A stretch of DNA of 64,000 bases from Algoriphagus locisalis (GTDB lineage: Bacteria; Bacteroidota; Bacteroidia; Cytophagales; Cyclobacteriaceae), in contig NZ_FPBF01000003.1 of the NCBI RefSeq assembly GCF_900116615.1, forward strand, positions 1-64,000, given 5' to 3'. A model generated the notes under the pieces. It was not told the DNA's origin. It was given only the letters and a program-made list of their open reading frames with translations, and ran no database searches. Within the stretch, counting starts at the first letter, position 1. Each line of letters begins with the position of its first letter. The translations under genes and the position numbers were made by a program. Below, piece after piece: positions 1 through 10,751 of this stretch.

Positions 1-3000
1 AGTCACATCCGCTGTAGTACCGCAGACTTCAAGCTCTTCGGCTACAAACTCAGGTGCGTCAAGACTGTTGGTGATCGTTACGCTTACAGATTTAGCAACC
101 TCATTTTCGCAAACACCATCTCCGCTTACGGTTACAAAATACTCGTTAATAGATCCGGCTGGAAGACCGGAAATAATCAATGTCCCATCGGAACCCAGAT
201 TAAATGGAATTCCAAATACTTCATCATCAGGTATAGGATTGGTCTTGCCAGCATCAAAGTACCAGGTAAAGATTGGGTTGGCAATGCTGGTAGTAGGTGC
301 AAGAACCACGTCCTCTCCTTCACATTGGGTTACCGTATCGTTGATATTAATATCTGCATCTACCGCATTCGGATTCACAGTCACCACTACCTCAGCCGCA
401 TCGCCCGGAGCATTTTCACAGACTCCGTCACCGCTTACAGTCACATAGTAAGTTGTGGTAGAACCTGGGCTTACAGTCAGGTTGGTTATCTCCATCGTCA
501 GATCTTCATCCTCAAAGAATCGGAATACAGGATTGGTTACCGTGCTGCTACTCGCAGAAAGCGTGAAGCTCTCACCTTCGCAGATCGTGCCGCCCATGGC
601 ATCGATGTCAGAAGCCATTGCGCCAGGATTCACGGTCACATCAACAGGGATTCTCACCGGATCCTCACAACCGTCTCTCAAGACCGCTATGTAATAAGTC
701 ACTATGCCTGGCACATCCAGCGCAGGGGTAGTATAGCTGTTGCCGCTTGCAAGTAGGGTTCCACCTGTCTCAGCATCATACCATCTCAGGCTGGTGCCTG
801 CTGATGGAGTAGCATCCAAGGTGACTGTTTCTCCCACACATACTTCCGCATCATCTGTGATAGCTGTCGGAGCAGGATAATTAATTTCTGCCTGATAAAT
901 TCTCCAGCCACTTTCCAAAGCCCCAAGCAATGGTCTGTATTCAATTCTTACCCGGTCAAATGCCCCACCGGCAACAAATCGAATTTGCCCTTTACTGTCT
1001 CCTCCAAGAAGGGATAAACTAATCAAGTTATTATCAACTATTCCTCCATCTCCATTCGCAGAAAATCCATTGTAGGACTCGAAAGAAAGTCCGCTTAAAA
1101 CGCCTAGGTCAAGCAATGATCCACCGGTTCCTAAAGTAACTACAATGGTATCTCCAGCTGTGCCAGTTTGGTTAAAAATCAATTCCTGATATACACCTCC
1201 AGTAACCGCAACCGGTGCCACAAATCTTGAGTATGAGTCGATATTACCATCGACAGCATTACCAGGGTTTTCTACTGAACAAAGTAAACACAGGAAGTAT
1301 GTCCCGTTATTCTGGGCATTTGCGATGGTACAATCTGCATCAGTGGTCACTGGCTCTACAGTTACTGTAACAGCTGTAGTATCAATAGACAAGCAGCCTG
1401 TATTGATATTTCTTGTACCGGCATAATAGGTATATACTCCTGCTGTTAAAACACCGGTATTGTATAAACTACCTGTAGCCAATTCTGCTCCGCCTTCAGA
1501 ATACCAGACAATTTCAACATCTGCTGGCATTGGGTCAATTGAAGCTGTAAGCACAGTACCAAATCCTTCCGAAATCGTTATATCCGAACTTGTTGAAGGA
1601 ACATCAGGAAGTTCATTGACAGTGATAGAAGTAGTAGCTGCAGGAGTACTGAAGCAATAACCTTCTGCTACCACGGACACATAATAGGTGGTGGAAGCAG
1701 TCGGGCTGACTTCATAATCAGCTCCTGAGTAATAAGGTCCAGTTAGGCTGGCATCCAGATACCATCTGAATTCAGGATCAGGAGTACTGATTCCGTTCAA
1801 GCTTGCATGCAGTATGGTAGTCTCTCCTTCACAGATTGCACTTTGGTCAGCTGTCAGCGTAATATCACCAGCATCAATTGTCATACAATCCGTAGGCATA
1901 GAATGCTGAGCTGTTTCGGAAGCATTTCCTCCTGCTGCATCAGTATAGAATGCCTCTGCATTATTCACAATTGGATCAGAGCCAGTTACAGCATCCACTT
2001 GAACGGTGAATGTAAATTCCTGCATCGCACCAACTGCCAAAGTAGCAATATCAAAAGTCAGGGTACCTGCACCTGCGGTACCTCCCCCGTTATCTACCAG
2101 CGTTGTATTGGCCGGAAGCTGATCGACTACTGAAATATCAGTAAGTGTTTTATTTCCAGTGTTGGTTACAGTCAAGGTGTAAGAAATAATATCTCCTACA
2201 ATTGCTTTACCATCGCTTTCTGCATTGTTGCTTAACCCGATTTTGTCAAACTCAATGGAATGTACCGGCTCAACGTCGGTTACAGTGCCTGGGTCAGCTG
2301 CAGTATCCGGCTCGGTAGGATTGGTATTATCCACTGCCGGATAGGATTCAATCGGAGTAGTCAAATCTGCAGAACTTGCTATGGCAATATTCCTGATTTC
2401 ATCTATTCCTGTAAGATCTGCTTCCACAGTTACAGTAAATGAGCCCACAGTAGTGGTCGCTCCTACTGCCAAACCTGCAAGGTTGAAGCTGACATCATTT
2501 CCATTTAGGGTTCCTCCTGAAACATAAGTAATTCCTGCAGGAAGAGCGTCTGTTATCGTCACATCAGTCAGGTTCTGATTACCTGTATTTCTTAGGTAAA
2601 TGGTATAAACCAACGTCTCACCGCCGCTGACCGAGGTCAGGGAAGCATCTCCATCCACTGAGACGGCTTTCCAGATTTCTGCAGAGAAAATAGGATCTAC
2701 AGGAATATCGGTCCCCGTATCACCGCTCTCGTCAGGATCTGTAGGGTTTTCATTATCCAAAGGCGGGAAAGTCTCAGTTCCAGGATCTTCAGGAAGTGAT
2801 TTAACCAAAGCCACATTGGATATAAATTCTACATCTGTCAGATTCCCCTCAACCAACACACTGAAACTTACCGTCTCGGTGGCTCCGGCGGCGATGTCAA
2901 TGTTTTCAAAAGTGATGACACCGGAATTATTTACTCCACCGCTTCCATCTACATACGTAGTGTGAGCAGGAATAGCATCCGTGATTAGGTAATCTGTCAT

Positions 3001-6000
3001 CGGTACTGTTCCGGTATTTCTTACATGTATGGTGTATTGTACTGTTTCGCCACCCGATACGGAAGTCAACATTGGGTCCCCATCAATGATGTAGCTCTTC
3101 CAGCTTTGGAAATCAGGGGTTTCACAATCCTGCAAAATGTAATACAATCTTATCGTTGGATTCACTGATACCGATACTAATGATCTGTAGCGAATGGCAA
3201 CTTCGTCAACGTCCACACCTAAAGAAACTCGGATTTCTTCATTTGCTCCGTTGTTAAAAAGATCTACCAGATTCACATTCCCCAGCACAGCATTATCCAA
3301 GGTCTCTTCGTAAACCTCTTCCCCATCTAAGTATCCTAGCACATCTATTCTTCCGAATACTCCTGCATCAACTGTCCCTGTACCTACCCCCAGTTTGATT
3401 TTGAATGAACCTTCTTCAGGAATTGTCTGTCTGAACTGGATGTTTTGTTGGATAGAAGCATCTACTGCCAGAGCCCCTAGGCTTATTTCAGAATAATCGT
3501 CGTTGTTGTTATTATCAAGTGCCCGCTCTGCGTTGGTCACACCGTATCCGCCGATAGCCCCAGCATCAAGAGTAGCAATTCCAGATCCATCAAAAGATGT
3601 AGTAAATCCTGTGGCACAAGCTTCAGCACCTGTTTCGTAACATAGGCCATAGATATTAATGCTGTTATCCTGACCTAGCAAAAGTGCATCAGTATGATCC
3701 GTAACGGTGATACTGTTGTAATCTGAATCAGGAGTGATCGCCAGGTAATACCTGCCCAGTTCATCCTGAACAATTTTAACCTGATCATTAAAGCCAGCAA
3801 AACTATTGTCACTGCTTGCTGTGAATATCGGGTTACCCCCGGCATCATTTGCAGCTACTGTGAAATAGTGATCCCCAAGAACGATGGTATTCAACAAATC
3901 ACTCAATACTCCTCCAACGCTGCCGCCCAAAAGCGCATCAAGTAATGCCGGATCGGTGTCAATTCTCATATAAGATGTGGTACCTGCAGGGACAACTACC
4001 CCGTCTCCATATCCCAAGGTCACGTGCCCAGAAAATGCGCCAACTCCTGTTCCTAGTAAACCTGCACTGGAATTTATGGTAGCGAAACTGTTGAAGTTTC
4101 CGTCAAAAAGATTGGCAAGGTTATCAGCAAAAGAAGCATCAATCAGTTCTTCCGCACAAACCGGGCTCAAATATGGCGGTTCTTCTACATCCGGATCCGG
4201 ACACCCATCGGAAATCCTGCTAATTCCATACAATCTGATTGGAGCACTGGTGTTGATCGCAACGGCAGATTCTAAACCAAAACTCACCCGGTCATAAACC
4301 ACTCCCGGTTCGATCATCAACTCTTGAATTCCCCCTGAATTAAGTAATCCCAGTAAATCCAAGTTATTGATTAAAGCATCCTGAAGTGATTCATTGTACA
4401 CTTCCTCATTGCCATCATATAGGATTACTCGATAAGAACCTGCAAGGTCCAAATTCAATATACCCGGCTCATCCAGTTGAACCCGGATTCGAAGTGCATC
4501 TGTTGCTTGTGACTTGGTTTTGAAATAAATATTCTGGTAAACTGAAGCTCCAATTCCTGCCACACCTAGATTTATGGTAGAGTAATTAGAAGAGTTTCCA
4601 TCTATTGCATTTTGCGGATTGAATACGCCACCTTGGGTAATATCCAACAGATCAAGTGCGATTCCATCACCATCAAAATCGGTAAATGTTGCCTGCTCGC
4701 ACAGGTCAAATTCTGTCTCTCTACACATGCTGAATACATGCATGGTAGCTGTATTATTTCCGCCTATTAAAGCATCCAGATGATGGTCAATCCGAACGGA
4801 CTGATAAGCTTGATCTGCGGTAAAGGCAATGTAGAATCTACCTGACTCATCCTGTACCACTCGTACGTCCTGATTGCCAAAACCTGTAGCGCTGCTCGCT
4901 GTGTAAATATCCGAGCCTCCTGCGGTTTTCGGAGTTACGGTAAAGTAGTGATCACCAAGTGCTACAGTGCCCAATAAATCCGCCAAATCAGAACCTAAAC
5001 TACCCCCTAAAAGCGCATTCAACTCATCATCTTCAAATTCAATTCTAACATAAGAAGTTTCTCCAGCGGCCACAGGTGCAGCATATTTCAATTCGATATG
5101 GCTACTGTAAGCTCCTAGTTCCAATGCTGTTCCTGCGCTTGCCGATAGTATCGCATAGGAATCGTTGTTTCCATCCACAGCATTTAGAGGGAAATTGGCA
5201 TTTGCCCAATCCACCACTTCTACCGCACAATCGGAAGTATTGAAAGGAGGCTCAGTTTGTGGTGGTTCTGGTAACTCAGGATCCGGACAGGCATCACTAA
5301 AGCGCTCTATACTAAATACACTTACAGGATTTTGGATCACATTTGCGCTTACCAAGGATTCTATACCCACGGCCACACGGTCAAATGCCAGACCAGGTCC
5401 GAAAGGAAGGTTGATTGTCTCTCCGTTTTGCAATAAGCCCAATAAATCAAGCCCCGAAATCAATCCATCCCTTAGATCTTGGGAATACACTTCAGTGTCT
5501 CCATCGAAAGCTTTGATTACAATACTACCCAAAACTTCTGCAGTCAACGCATTCCCGCCTTCCAAAGCCAGTTTGACTCTAAAATGGTCTTCTGGAGCTG
5601 ATAAGGAATGGAAGTCCACAAACTGATAAATACTGGAACCAATTCCTGCAGCTCCCAAACTGATCTCAGAAGCTGTCGCAGGGTCTCCATCAATAGCAAA
5701 ACCAGCGTCTGTAACACCGGCCGCACCTAGCCCAACTAAATCCAAACTGATACCCGCTGATTCAGAGAAAGTAGAAAATGCCTGCTCACATTCTTCAAAA
5801 CCTGTAGAAGTACAGACATGATACACGTTCATGCTGGTAGCTGAAGCTCCACCTATCACTCCTGGATATTCAAGAGTAACTCTGACACTATTGTAGGCAG
5901 CCGTTGGAGTTAAGGCGATATAGTAGTGGTTGTTTTTGTCCTGAACGATACGAACGGGCTGATTAAAAAATCCATTATCCGTTGAAGCAGAAAGCACAGA

Positions 6001-7509
6001 TGAAGCGCCATTTAAGGCTTCTACTCGGAATAGTTTATTGCCTCCCAGAAGAGACCCACCTACGCCGTTTAACACATCCCCTAATGAACCATCGAGTAAG
6101 CCCAGAAGAGCCTCCTCATCAAAATCAATACGTATATAAGATGTAGTACCAGCACTTCTTTGATCAAAGCCAAGTTGGATCTGACCATCAAATGCTCCTA
6201 TCCCCAAAAGAGTCCCTGAACCTGCCTGCAGTGTGGTAAACGTATCATTATTCCCATCTACTGCATTGAAAGGGAAATTGGCGTTTTCAAAATCGATAAG
6301 TGTTGCTTCACAATCACTATTGCTAAGCATTGGATCGGTAGCACCCGGAGTCGGTAAGGGATCAGGATCTGGACAAGCTTCCCCATAACGAGCAACTTCA
6401 TGAATCCGAAGTGGTGAACTAGCTACCCCTAGATCGACGGTAGAATTTAATCCTACACTTACCCTATCAAACGAAATGCCTGGGCCAAAGGCGAGAGTTA
6501 CCGGATCACCGGATTGGATTAAGCCTACAAGTTCAAGATTTCCAATAATGCCGGAGGTTAGTTTGTTTGCATACACCAAATCATCCCCATCATAAGCCCT
6601 CACCTCGTAGTCACCCAGAAGGTTTAAATCAACAAGACCTCCATCGATGGCAAAAGTGACTTTGAAGTAATCTTCTGGAGCCCATAGACCATTGAAATAA
6701 AAGTCCTGAAAAACTGAAGAAGCGGCGGAAACATTTATCAAACCTCCATAGCTTACAGAAGAATAAGTGCTTAAATCACCATCAATCGCATTTTCAGGAT
6801 TGGTAACTAGATCACTTCCCAGCAGACTAATATTAATGCCAGAAGTTTGCCCAAGATCAGCAAACTCAGCTTCAGCACAAGTAGGATCAACTAAGGTAAA
6901 GGCATTATAGACATTCAAATTAAAGGATCCAAGACCCAGAAGACTTCCGGGATATTCCAATAATATCCTAACTGAATTGTAAGCAATGGTACTCTCTGGA
7001 GTAACCGCCAAATAATAATCCCCATTTGAATCTACAACCAAACGGGAGTCTATTGTAATACTAAGCTCTGAACCTACATCACTGGAAGAATTGCCTGCCC
7101 CTGAATAAATTGAAGCAGAAATATTTTCATTTACTAAGCCTAAAAGATCCAGCAGGTTAAGTCCAGAAGCATTAGGCAGATCAATCTTAACAAAAGTAGT
7201 AGTACCAGGTAGTCTGTCCGTAGGAAATTTAACTTGTAACCAGGCATTTCCTCCAGCAATTATAGAAATACTGGAAGAGGTTATAGTGGCGAAATCTGAA
7301 TCAGAATTGTTCGCTGCGTCAGCTACATCTGAAACACCTGCCCCACCATTACCTAATGTGCCAGTTGTAATAACCCCTGAACTAGGTGTCCACGTGGCAA
7401 AATTCTTTGATTGACCAAAGGATCCAGGACTGAGCCCCACCAAAACAAGCATTAGAAAAACACAACTTAAACTTCTAAAACTTGAATAAAATAAACTATT
7501 CATCATCAT
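1..7509 (-). CDS. Giant secreted repeat protein (adhesin-like, CHU/T9SS type), 3' end outside window
   Basis: One reading frame stays open from a run of three ATGs (7509, 7506, 7503) to the left edge, about 2,500 residues with no stop. The N-terminus is hydrophobic and ends near SPGSFGQ, a signal peptide. Next come four tandem two-part modules of about 360 residues; each ends in a CPDP-like motif, seen near 6365, 5285, 4195 and 3120. The first half carries a TTTYIRID-type motif followed by LLGGSLG; the second has an AIDGD...SEISLG motif. Three DUF11-type repeats (VRNTG/TDALPAG motifs) follow at about 3110-1900, then CHU-type Ig-like domains, one extra second-half module at about 1330-890 and further Ig-like repeats to the edge. 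This resembles large Bacteroidota surface proteins exported by T9SS; the expected sorting domain is beyond the window. The product at 10752-13085 is a shorter paralogue. Function is probably adhesion or gliding, by inference. Confidence 0.88.
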   Translation of the reverse strand, partial: MMMNSLFYSSFRSLSCVFLMLVLVGLSPGSFGQSKNFATWTPSSGVITTGTLGNGGAGVSDVADAANNSDSDFATITSSSISIIAGGNAWLQVKFPTDRLPGTTTFVKIDLPNASGLNLLDLLGLVNENISASIYSGAGNSSSDVGSELSITIDSRLVVDSNGDYYLAVTPESTIAYNSVRILLEYPGSLLGLGSFNLNVYNAFTLVDPTCAEAEFADLGQTSGINISLLGSDLVTNPENAIDGDLSTYSSVSYGGLINVSAASSVFQDFYFNGLWAPEDYFKVTFAIDGGLVDLNLLGDYEVRAYDGDDLVYANKLTSGIIGNLELVGLIQSGDPVTLAFGPGISFDRVSVGLNSTVDLGVASSPLRIHEVARYGEACPDPDPLPTPGATDPMLSNSDCEATLIDFENANFPFNAVDGNNDTFTTLQAGSGTLLGIGAFDGQIQLGFDQRSAGTTSYIRIDFDEEALLGLLDGSLGDVLNGVGGSLLGGNKLFRVEALNGASSVLSASTDNGFFNQPVRIVQDKNNHYYIALTPTAAYNSVRVTLEYPGVIGGASATSMNVYHVCTSTGFEECEQAFSTFSESAGISLDLVGLGAAGVTDAGFAIDGDPATASEISLGAAGIGSSIYQFVDFHSLSAPEDHFRVKLALEGGNALTAEVLGSIVIKAFDGDTEVYSQDLRDGLISGLDLLGLLQNGETINLPFGPGLAFDRVAVGIESLVSANVIQNPVSVFSIERFSDACPDPELPEPPQTEPPFNTSDCAVEVVDWANANFPLNAVDGNNDSYAILSASAGTALELGAYSSHIELKYAAPVAAGETSYVRIEFEDDELNALLGGSLGSDLADLLGTVALGDHYFTVTPKTAGGSDIYTASSATGFGNQDVRVVQDESGRFYIAFTADQAYQSVRIDHHLDALIGGNNTATMHVFSMCRETEFDLCEQATFTDFDGDGIALDLLDITQGGVFNPQNAIDGNSSNYSTINLGVAGIGASVYQNIYFKTKSQATDALRIRVQLDEPGILNLDLAGSYRVILYDGNEEVYNESLQDALINNLDLLGLLNSGGIQELMIEPGVVYDRVSFGLESAVAINTSAPIRLYGISRISDGCPDPDVEEPPYLSPVCAEELIDASFADNLANLFDGNFNSFATINSSAGLLGTGVGAFSGHVTLGYGDGVVVPAGTTSYMRIDTDPALLDALLGGSVGGVLSDLLNTIVLGDHYFTVAANDAGGNPIFTASSDNSFAGFNDQVKIVQDELGRYYLAITPDSDYNSITVTDHTDALLLGQDNSINIYGLCYETGAEACATGFTTSFDGSGIATLDAGAIGGYGVTNAERALDNNNNDDYSEISLGALAVDASIQQNIQFRQTIPEEGSFKIKLGVGTGTVDAGVFGRIDVLGYLDGEEVYEETLDNAVLGNVNLVDLFNNGANEEIRVSLGVDVDEVAIRYRSLVSVSVNPTIRLYYILQDCETPDFQSWKSYIIDGDPMLTSVSGGETVQYTIHVRNTGTVPMTDYLITDAIPAHTTYVDGSGGVNNSGVITFENIDIAAGATETVSFSVLVEGNLTDVEFISNVALVKSLPEDPGTETFPPLDNENPTDPDESGDTGTDIPVDPIFSAEIWKAVSVDGDASLTSVSGGETLVYTIYLRNTGNQNLTDVTITDALPAGITYVSGGTLNGNDVSFNLAGLAVGATTTVGSFTVTVEADLTGIDEIRNIAIASSADLTTPIESYPAVDNTNPTEPDTAADPGTVTDVEPVHSIEFDKIGLSNNAESDGKAIVGDIISYTLTVTNTGNKTLTDISVVDQLPANTTLVDNGGGTAGAGTLTFDIATLAVGAMQEFTFTVQVDAVTGSDPIVNNAEAFYTDAAGGNASETAQHSMPTDCMTIDAGDITLTADQSAICEGETTILHASLNGISTPDPEFRWYLDASLTGPYYSGADYEVSPTASTTYYVSVVAEGYCFSTPAATTSITVNELPDVPSTSSDITISEGFGTVLTASIDPMPADVEIVWYSEGGAELATGSLYNTGVLTAGVYTYYAGTRNINTGCLSIDTTAVTVTVEPVTTDADCTIANAQNNGTYFLCLLCSVENPGNAVDGNIDSYSRFVAPVAVTGGVYQELIFNQTGTAGDTIVVTLGTGGSLLDLGVLSGLSFESYNGFSANGDGGIVDNNLISLSLLGGDSKGQIRFVAGGAFDRVRIEYRPLLGALESGWRIYQAEINYPAPTAITDDAEVCVGETVTLDATPSAGTSLRWYDAETGGTLLASGNSYTTPALDVPGIVTYYIAVLRDGCEDPVRIPVDVTVNPGAMASDIDAMGGTICEGESFTLSASSSTVTNPVFRFFEDEDLTMEITNLTVSPGSTTTYYVTVSGDGVCENAPGDAAEVVVTVNPNAVDADININDTVTQCEGEDVVLAPTTSIANPIFTWYFDAGKTNPIPDDEVFGIPFNLGSDGTLIISGLPAGSINEYFVTVSGDGVCENEVAKSVSVTITNSLDAPEFVAEELEVCGTTADVT

Positions 7510-7960
7510 ATCATTATGATCAAAATTGACTAAACAAAAATCACAACACACCAAATCAAAATGGAGTAAATACCGAATACAATCCACTCTTAAGGCGTGT
7601 ATCATCCCCTTACACCTAGGCTTATCTTCCATCTATCGAGACCCCACATACTATAAAAAGCACGTGAAAACCCACGCATGTTGACTATATATACTAGGTA
7701 ACAACAACCTCTAAGACAAAAATACCTTATAAATTCGTCATGATATATCTTAAAAATTCATCTGTAACTAATCGGAGTATTTTTGTCATATAAATGGTGT
7801 ATTCTGTCATTATAATAAACAATAAAACCTCTAAGGATATTTTAAGGAAACATCAGATATTTCAAAGTAAAAAAATCGAGTAAAAACGTTCGAAATTTCG
7901 AGAAAAACAATATATCAAACCATTAAAATACTACCTTTACAGAAAAATAAACAGAGGTAA
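7510..7960. other. AT-rich intergenic region between divergent genes
   Basis: This 450-bp stretch separates the divergent giant surface-protein gene and the receiver gene. It is very AT-rich and I see no coding frame or strong hairpin. It must hold promoters in both directions. A weak -7-like box, TACCTTTA, lies at about 7931-7938, and AGAGG lies just upstream of the ATG at 7961. Confidence 0.6.
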
Positions 7961-8338
7961 ATGAGAACAAAAATTCTACTAATTGAAGACAGCAAGACTC
8001 TGGCAGAAAACCTAAAAGAAATTTTTGAAGTATTTGATTATGAAGTATTAGATATTTTAACTAGTGCGGAAAAAGCCATGGAGGTAATCAGTACAAAGAA
8101 ACCAGATCTAATTTTAATTGACATCAAGCTAAAGGGCATAAAAAATGGAATAGAACTAGCAGAAGAAATTAGGGATAAAATAAAAATACCAATCGTTTTC
8201 ATCACATCCTACTCAGGTAAGGATGTCATACAAAAAATCCAACACCTAGCACCTGAAGGAATAGTAACGAAACCATTCACTTACGATGCACTCATTACAA
8301 GTATAGAACTAGCCCTTGCTAATTCCAAAAGAAATTAG
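7961..8338 (+). CDS. Single-domain response regulator (CheY-like receiver)
   Basis: The 125-residue protein is one receiver domain. The acidic pair is E9-D10, the phospho-acceptor is D54 in LILIDIKLKG, the switch threonine is T82 in VFITS, and the conserved lysine is K104 in VTKPF. It ends right after the last helix, so there is no output domain. It closely resembles the receiver half of the LytTR regulator at 15787-16527 (shared DIKLKG/DIQLKG, GKD and TKPF blocks), so it looks like a paralogue that lost or never had the DNA-binding half. It is convergent with the histidine-box protein at 8366-10018, 27 bp apart. It probably relays or competes for phosphate from a nearby kinase; the partner is inferred from position only. 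Confidence 0.9.
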   Translation: MRTKILLIEDSKTLAENLKEIFEVFDYEVLDILTSAEKAMEVISTKKPDLILIDIKLKGIKNGIELAEEIRDKIKIPIVFITSYSGKDVIQKIQHLAPEGIVTKPFTYDALITSIELALANSKRN

Positions 8339-8365
8339 GGTTAACAAAAATTATCCAGCTAAATA

Positions 8366-10018
8366 CTAATCGCAATTTTTTAAGCTATTATTTAAATATA
8401 CTTTCATTTTATCATCTAGTTCATTTACTTCTGAATCAATTAAAGTAAAAATCTCACGATTGGACAGTCTAGAATCATAGATATGCTTTTCATTTTGAAT
8501 TAAATTCATTAACCCAAGAATGTTGGCTATTGGTTTTCTAAAAATATGACTAATAATCCAAGAAGTACTTTTATCAGACCATTCATTGGCAATTTTACTG
8601 ATCTTAGATTCAGTAATATCTGTCAAATATATGTAATCACTGTATGGCATCAATTGAAAATCCATTTTCTTAAAGGAAATCTCAAAAACATAAAAGAATT
8701 TGAAATTATTTACCTCAAGAATTAACTTCTTTGATCGATTTTCTAATAAATTTCCAGAGTTTCCTTTAAAAAAGGTGAATAATTCTAATAATTGATCAGA
8801 TTCTACATACTTTCTTAAAAGAAGGAAAAATTGAAAGTAGCCGTAACTCCTACTTTGAAAAACAGTAAATTTACTTAAAATTCTATCGTTCAATATCACC
8901 TGCTTTTCCTTTGAATTGATTTCTATAAAGAATGAGTTTGGAACAGCATTGATCCTTTTAAAATTGTCAAATGAATTAAGAATGGAATTTCTAATCTGGT
9001 AATACTTTGTGACATTGACACCAATTACCATTCCACCCTCAATTTTTGACTCATTATAAATTGGGTAGCACATGTATTGAAATCGTTCAGATCCAATTTG
9101 CTCTTCAGTAATCAAAACTTCCTTAGTTCGCCCACTACCGCTACTCAATTCTTTATCTGAACCAAATCCTGACACCTTCTCAAGGAATACAGCCCCTTCT
9201 TTTAAGTCAAAAATAGAACTACAATTTTGAAAATATTCAGAAAACAAGTTATTGGAAAAATGGATAATACCATTTCCATCATAGACAAACATGATGGAAT
9301 TAACCTTATTGAACAACCCATAGACACTCTCATCAGAATAATTGTAAAATATAAAATTGTCTTTGAATACAATTAAAGAAACAATAGAAAAAACAGAAAG
9401 TAAAACAGTGGCTCCAGGAACTTCATAGCCTAGGTATATAGGAAAAATAATCTGAAATACTAAACCGTAAATAGATGGAACTAAGAGAGCAATAAAAAAC
9501 AACCTTATTTTATTAAAATTCACGACCTCAGCATATAAAGACCGAGCTATTATTGCAAGCGCAATCATAACACAGATGCCAATCCATACTCTTGAATAAA
9601 TGTCCAGAGACCCAGCTCTAAATCCTTGGACCAGACCAAAATATTCGGAAGTCACAAATAACCTTGGCTCAGGAAATGATAGATACGAGATCAGAAAAAA
9701 TAAACTAACAGCAAAAATCAAAACCCTAATTAAATACATTCTATTGAGAACTATCAACTTTGATTCATAAACCACTTCTAGTAGAAAATAGCCAATAAAT
9801 AAATAACAAGAGGATGCATAAAGATCAAACTTATATATAAATTCTAAAGATGCTGGAATTCGTAATAGCAATTCCCCTATTTGCCAAATTAAGAGTACCA
9901 AATTAAAGATTAGTAATTTTTGCTCAAATTTTACTTTTAGACCTTTTAAAAGCAGTAAACCAATAACAGCCAGATTACAAATAATACTAAAAACAGTTAA
10001 ATAGACAATGTAATTCAC
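8366..10018 (-). CDS. 7TM-PAS protein with histidine-box (DHp) but no ATPase domain
   Basis: This is a 550-residue membrane sensor. Residues 1-220 contain about seven hydrophobic helices, as in 7TM-type kinase N-termini. A PAS-like region follows at about 230-345 (VYDGNGIIHFSNN) and a second sensor-like region at about 350-470. The C-terminus carries an H-box, SHIFRKPIANILG, with the candidate phospho-histidine at about H491, and stops 59 residues later. No N, G1 or G2 box is present, so it cannot bind ATP as a normal histidine kinase does. It starts 14 bp after the receiver at 10033-10479 and is probably co-transcribed with it. Possible roles are a phosphotransfer or phosphatase partner for these receivers, or a protein phosphorylated in trans by the kinase at 13334-15679. 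The architecture is seen directly; the role is inference. Confidence 0.85.
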   Translation of the reverse strand: MNYIVYLTVFSIICNLAVIGLLLLKGLKVKFEQKLLIFNLVLLIWQIGELLLRIPASLEFIYKFDLYASSCYLFIGYFLLEVVYESKLIVLNRMYLIRVLIFAVSLFFLISYLSFPEPRLFVTSEYFGLVQGFRAGSLDIYSRVWIGICVMIALAIIARSLYAEVVNFNKIRLFFIALLVPSIYGLVFQIIFPIYLGYEVPGATVLLSVFSIVSLIVFKDNFIFYNYSDESVYGLFNKVNSIMFVYDGNGIIHFSNNLFSEYFQNCSSIFDLKEGAVFLEKVSGFGSDKELSSGSGRTKEVLITEEQIGSERFQYMCYPIYNESKIEGGMVIGVNVTKYYQIRNSILNSFDNFKRINAVPNSFFIEINSKEKQVILNDRILSKFTVFQSRSYGYFQFFLLLRKYVESDQLLELFTFFKGNSGNLLENRSKKLILEVNNFKFFYVFEISFKKMDFQLMPYSDYIYLTDITESKISKIANEWSDKSTSWIISHIFRKPIANILGLMNLIQNEKHIYDSRLSNREIFTLIDSEVNELDDKMKVYLNNSLKNCD

Positions 10019-10032
10019 CTCAAAAATTATAA

Positions 10033-10479
10033 TTATCGGTTTAAATTAAACATATTATTCTGGTGATTATCGTTCACATTCATGTCATTTTTTAGCTGTA
10101 ATACCTTAGCATTATCCATAGGTTTTGGTATATAATTGACCACACGGGAATAAGAAAAAGCGAACTCCATGTCCTTTGGGTTTTTAGAAGAGGAATGGAT
10201 TACAACTTTGATCAGTTTCTCCGGATCGATTTTATCCAACAGACCCAAAAACCTCCATCCATCGATTTCCGGCATATTTATGTCTAATAAAATCTTGAAA
10301 TCTCCTATCCTCACATTTTGGCCATCTTTCATATGTGATAAATATGACAAGCAATCAACAGCTACATCAAAAGTCTTTATTCTTAAAACATCTTGATTTG
10401 GCATAACCTTCTCAATCAAATGCTTGGATATAAGCAAGGAAATCGGATCATCATCGACTAAAATCAGCTCTGTCCTCAT
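10033..10479 (-). CDS. Receiver-domain response regulator
   Basis: The 148-residue protein has the receiver hallmarks: acidic cluster D9-D11 (LVDDDP), phospho-acceptor D66 in LLDINMPEIDGW, a switch serine in IHSSS (about 96-98) and K119 in IPKPM. A short Asn-rich tail follows, with no DNA-binding domain. Its sequence type (DINMPEIDGW) differs from the receivers at 7961 and 15787, so it is not a recent copy of them. It is the promoter-proximal gene of a two-gene unit with the ATPase-less sensor protein downstream (14-bp gap), which suggests the two work together. Confidence 0.9.
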   Translation of the reverse strand: MRTELILVDDDPISLLISKHLIEKVMPNQDVLRIKTFDVAVDCLSYLSHMKDGQNVRIGDFKILLDINMPEIDGWRFLGLLDKIDPEKLIKVVIHSSSKNPKDMEFAFSYSRVVNYIPKPMDNAKVLQLKNDMNVNDNHQNNMFNLNR

Positions 10480-10751
10480 AGGTAGAATTAAAAATTTGTT
10501 ATTAAATCATGATAAGTCAAATATAATAATTGAAAATCTTAAACCACCTTCATTTTATACTGACTATTCAATCCACCTTAAGCATTATTATTAAAACGCA
10601 TTTTAATGATAGCAAAACACAAATTAATTTATTCTAAGACACAACACTTATAAATAATATTCCCTAATTCTAACAAAATACTACACTTTTATAACAAAAT
10701 CATACAACAGGAACACACTATACACTTTTCCAAGCCTTTAAAAATCATTCC

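Noticed and set aside
68..5726. Many short open frames on both strands inside 1-7.5 kb
   Set aside because: All overlap the single long minus-strand frame of the giant protein and show no family features of their own.
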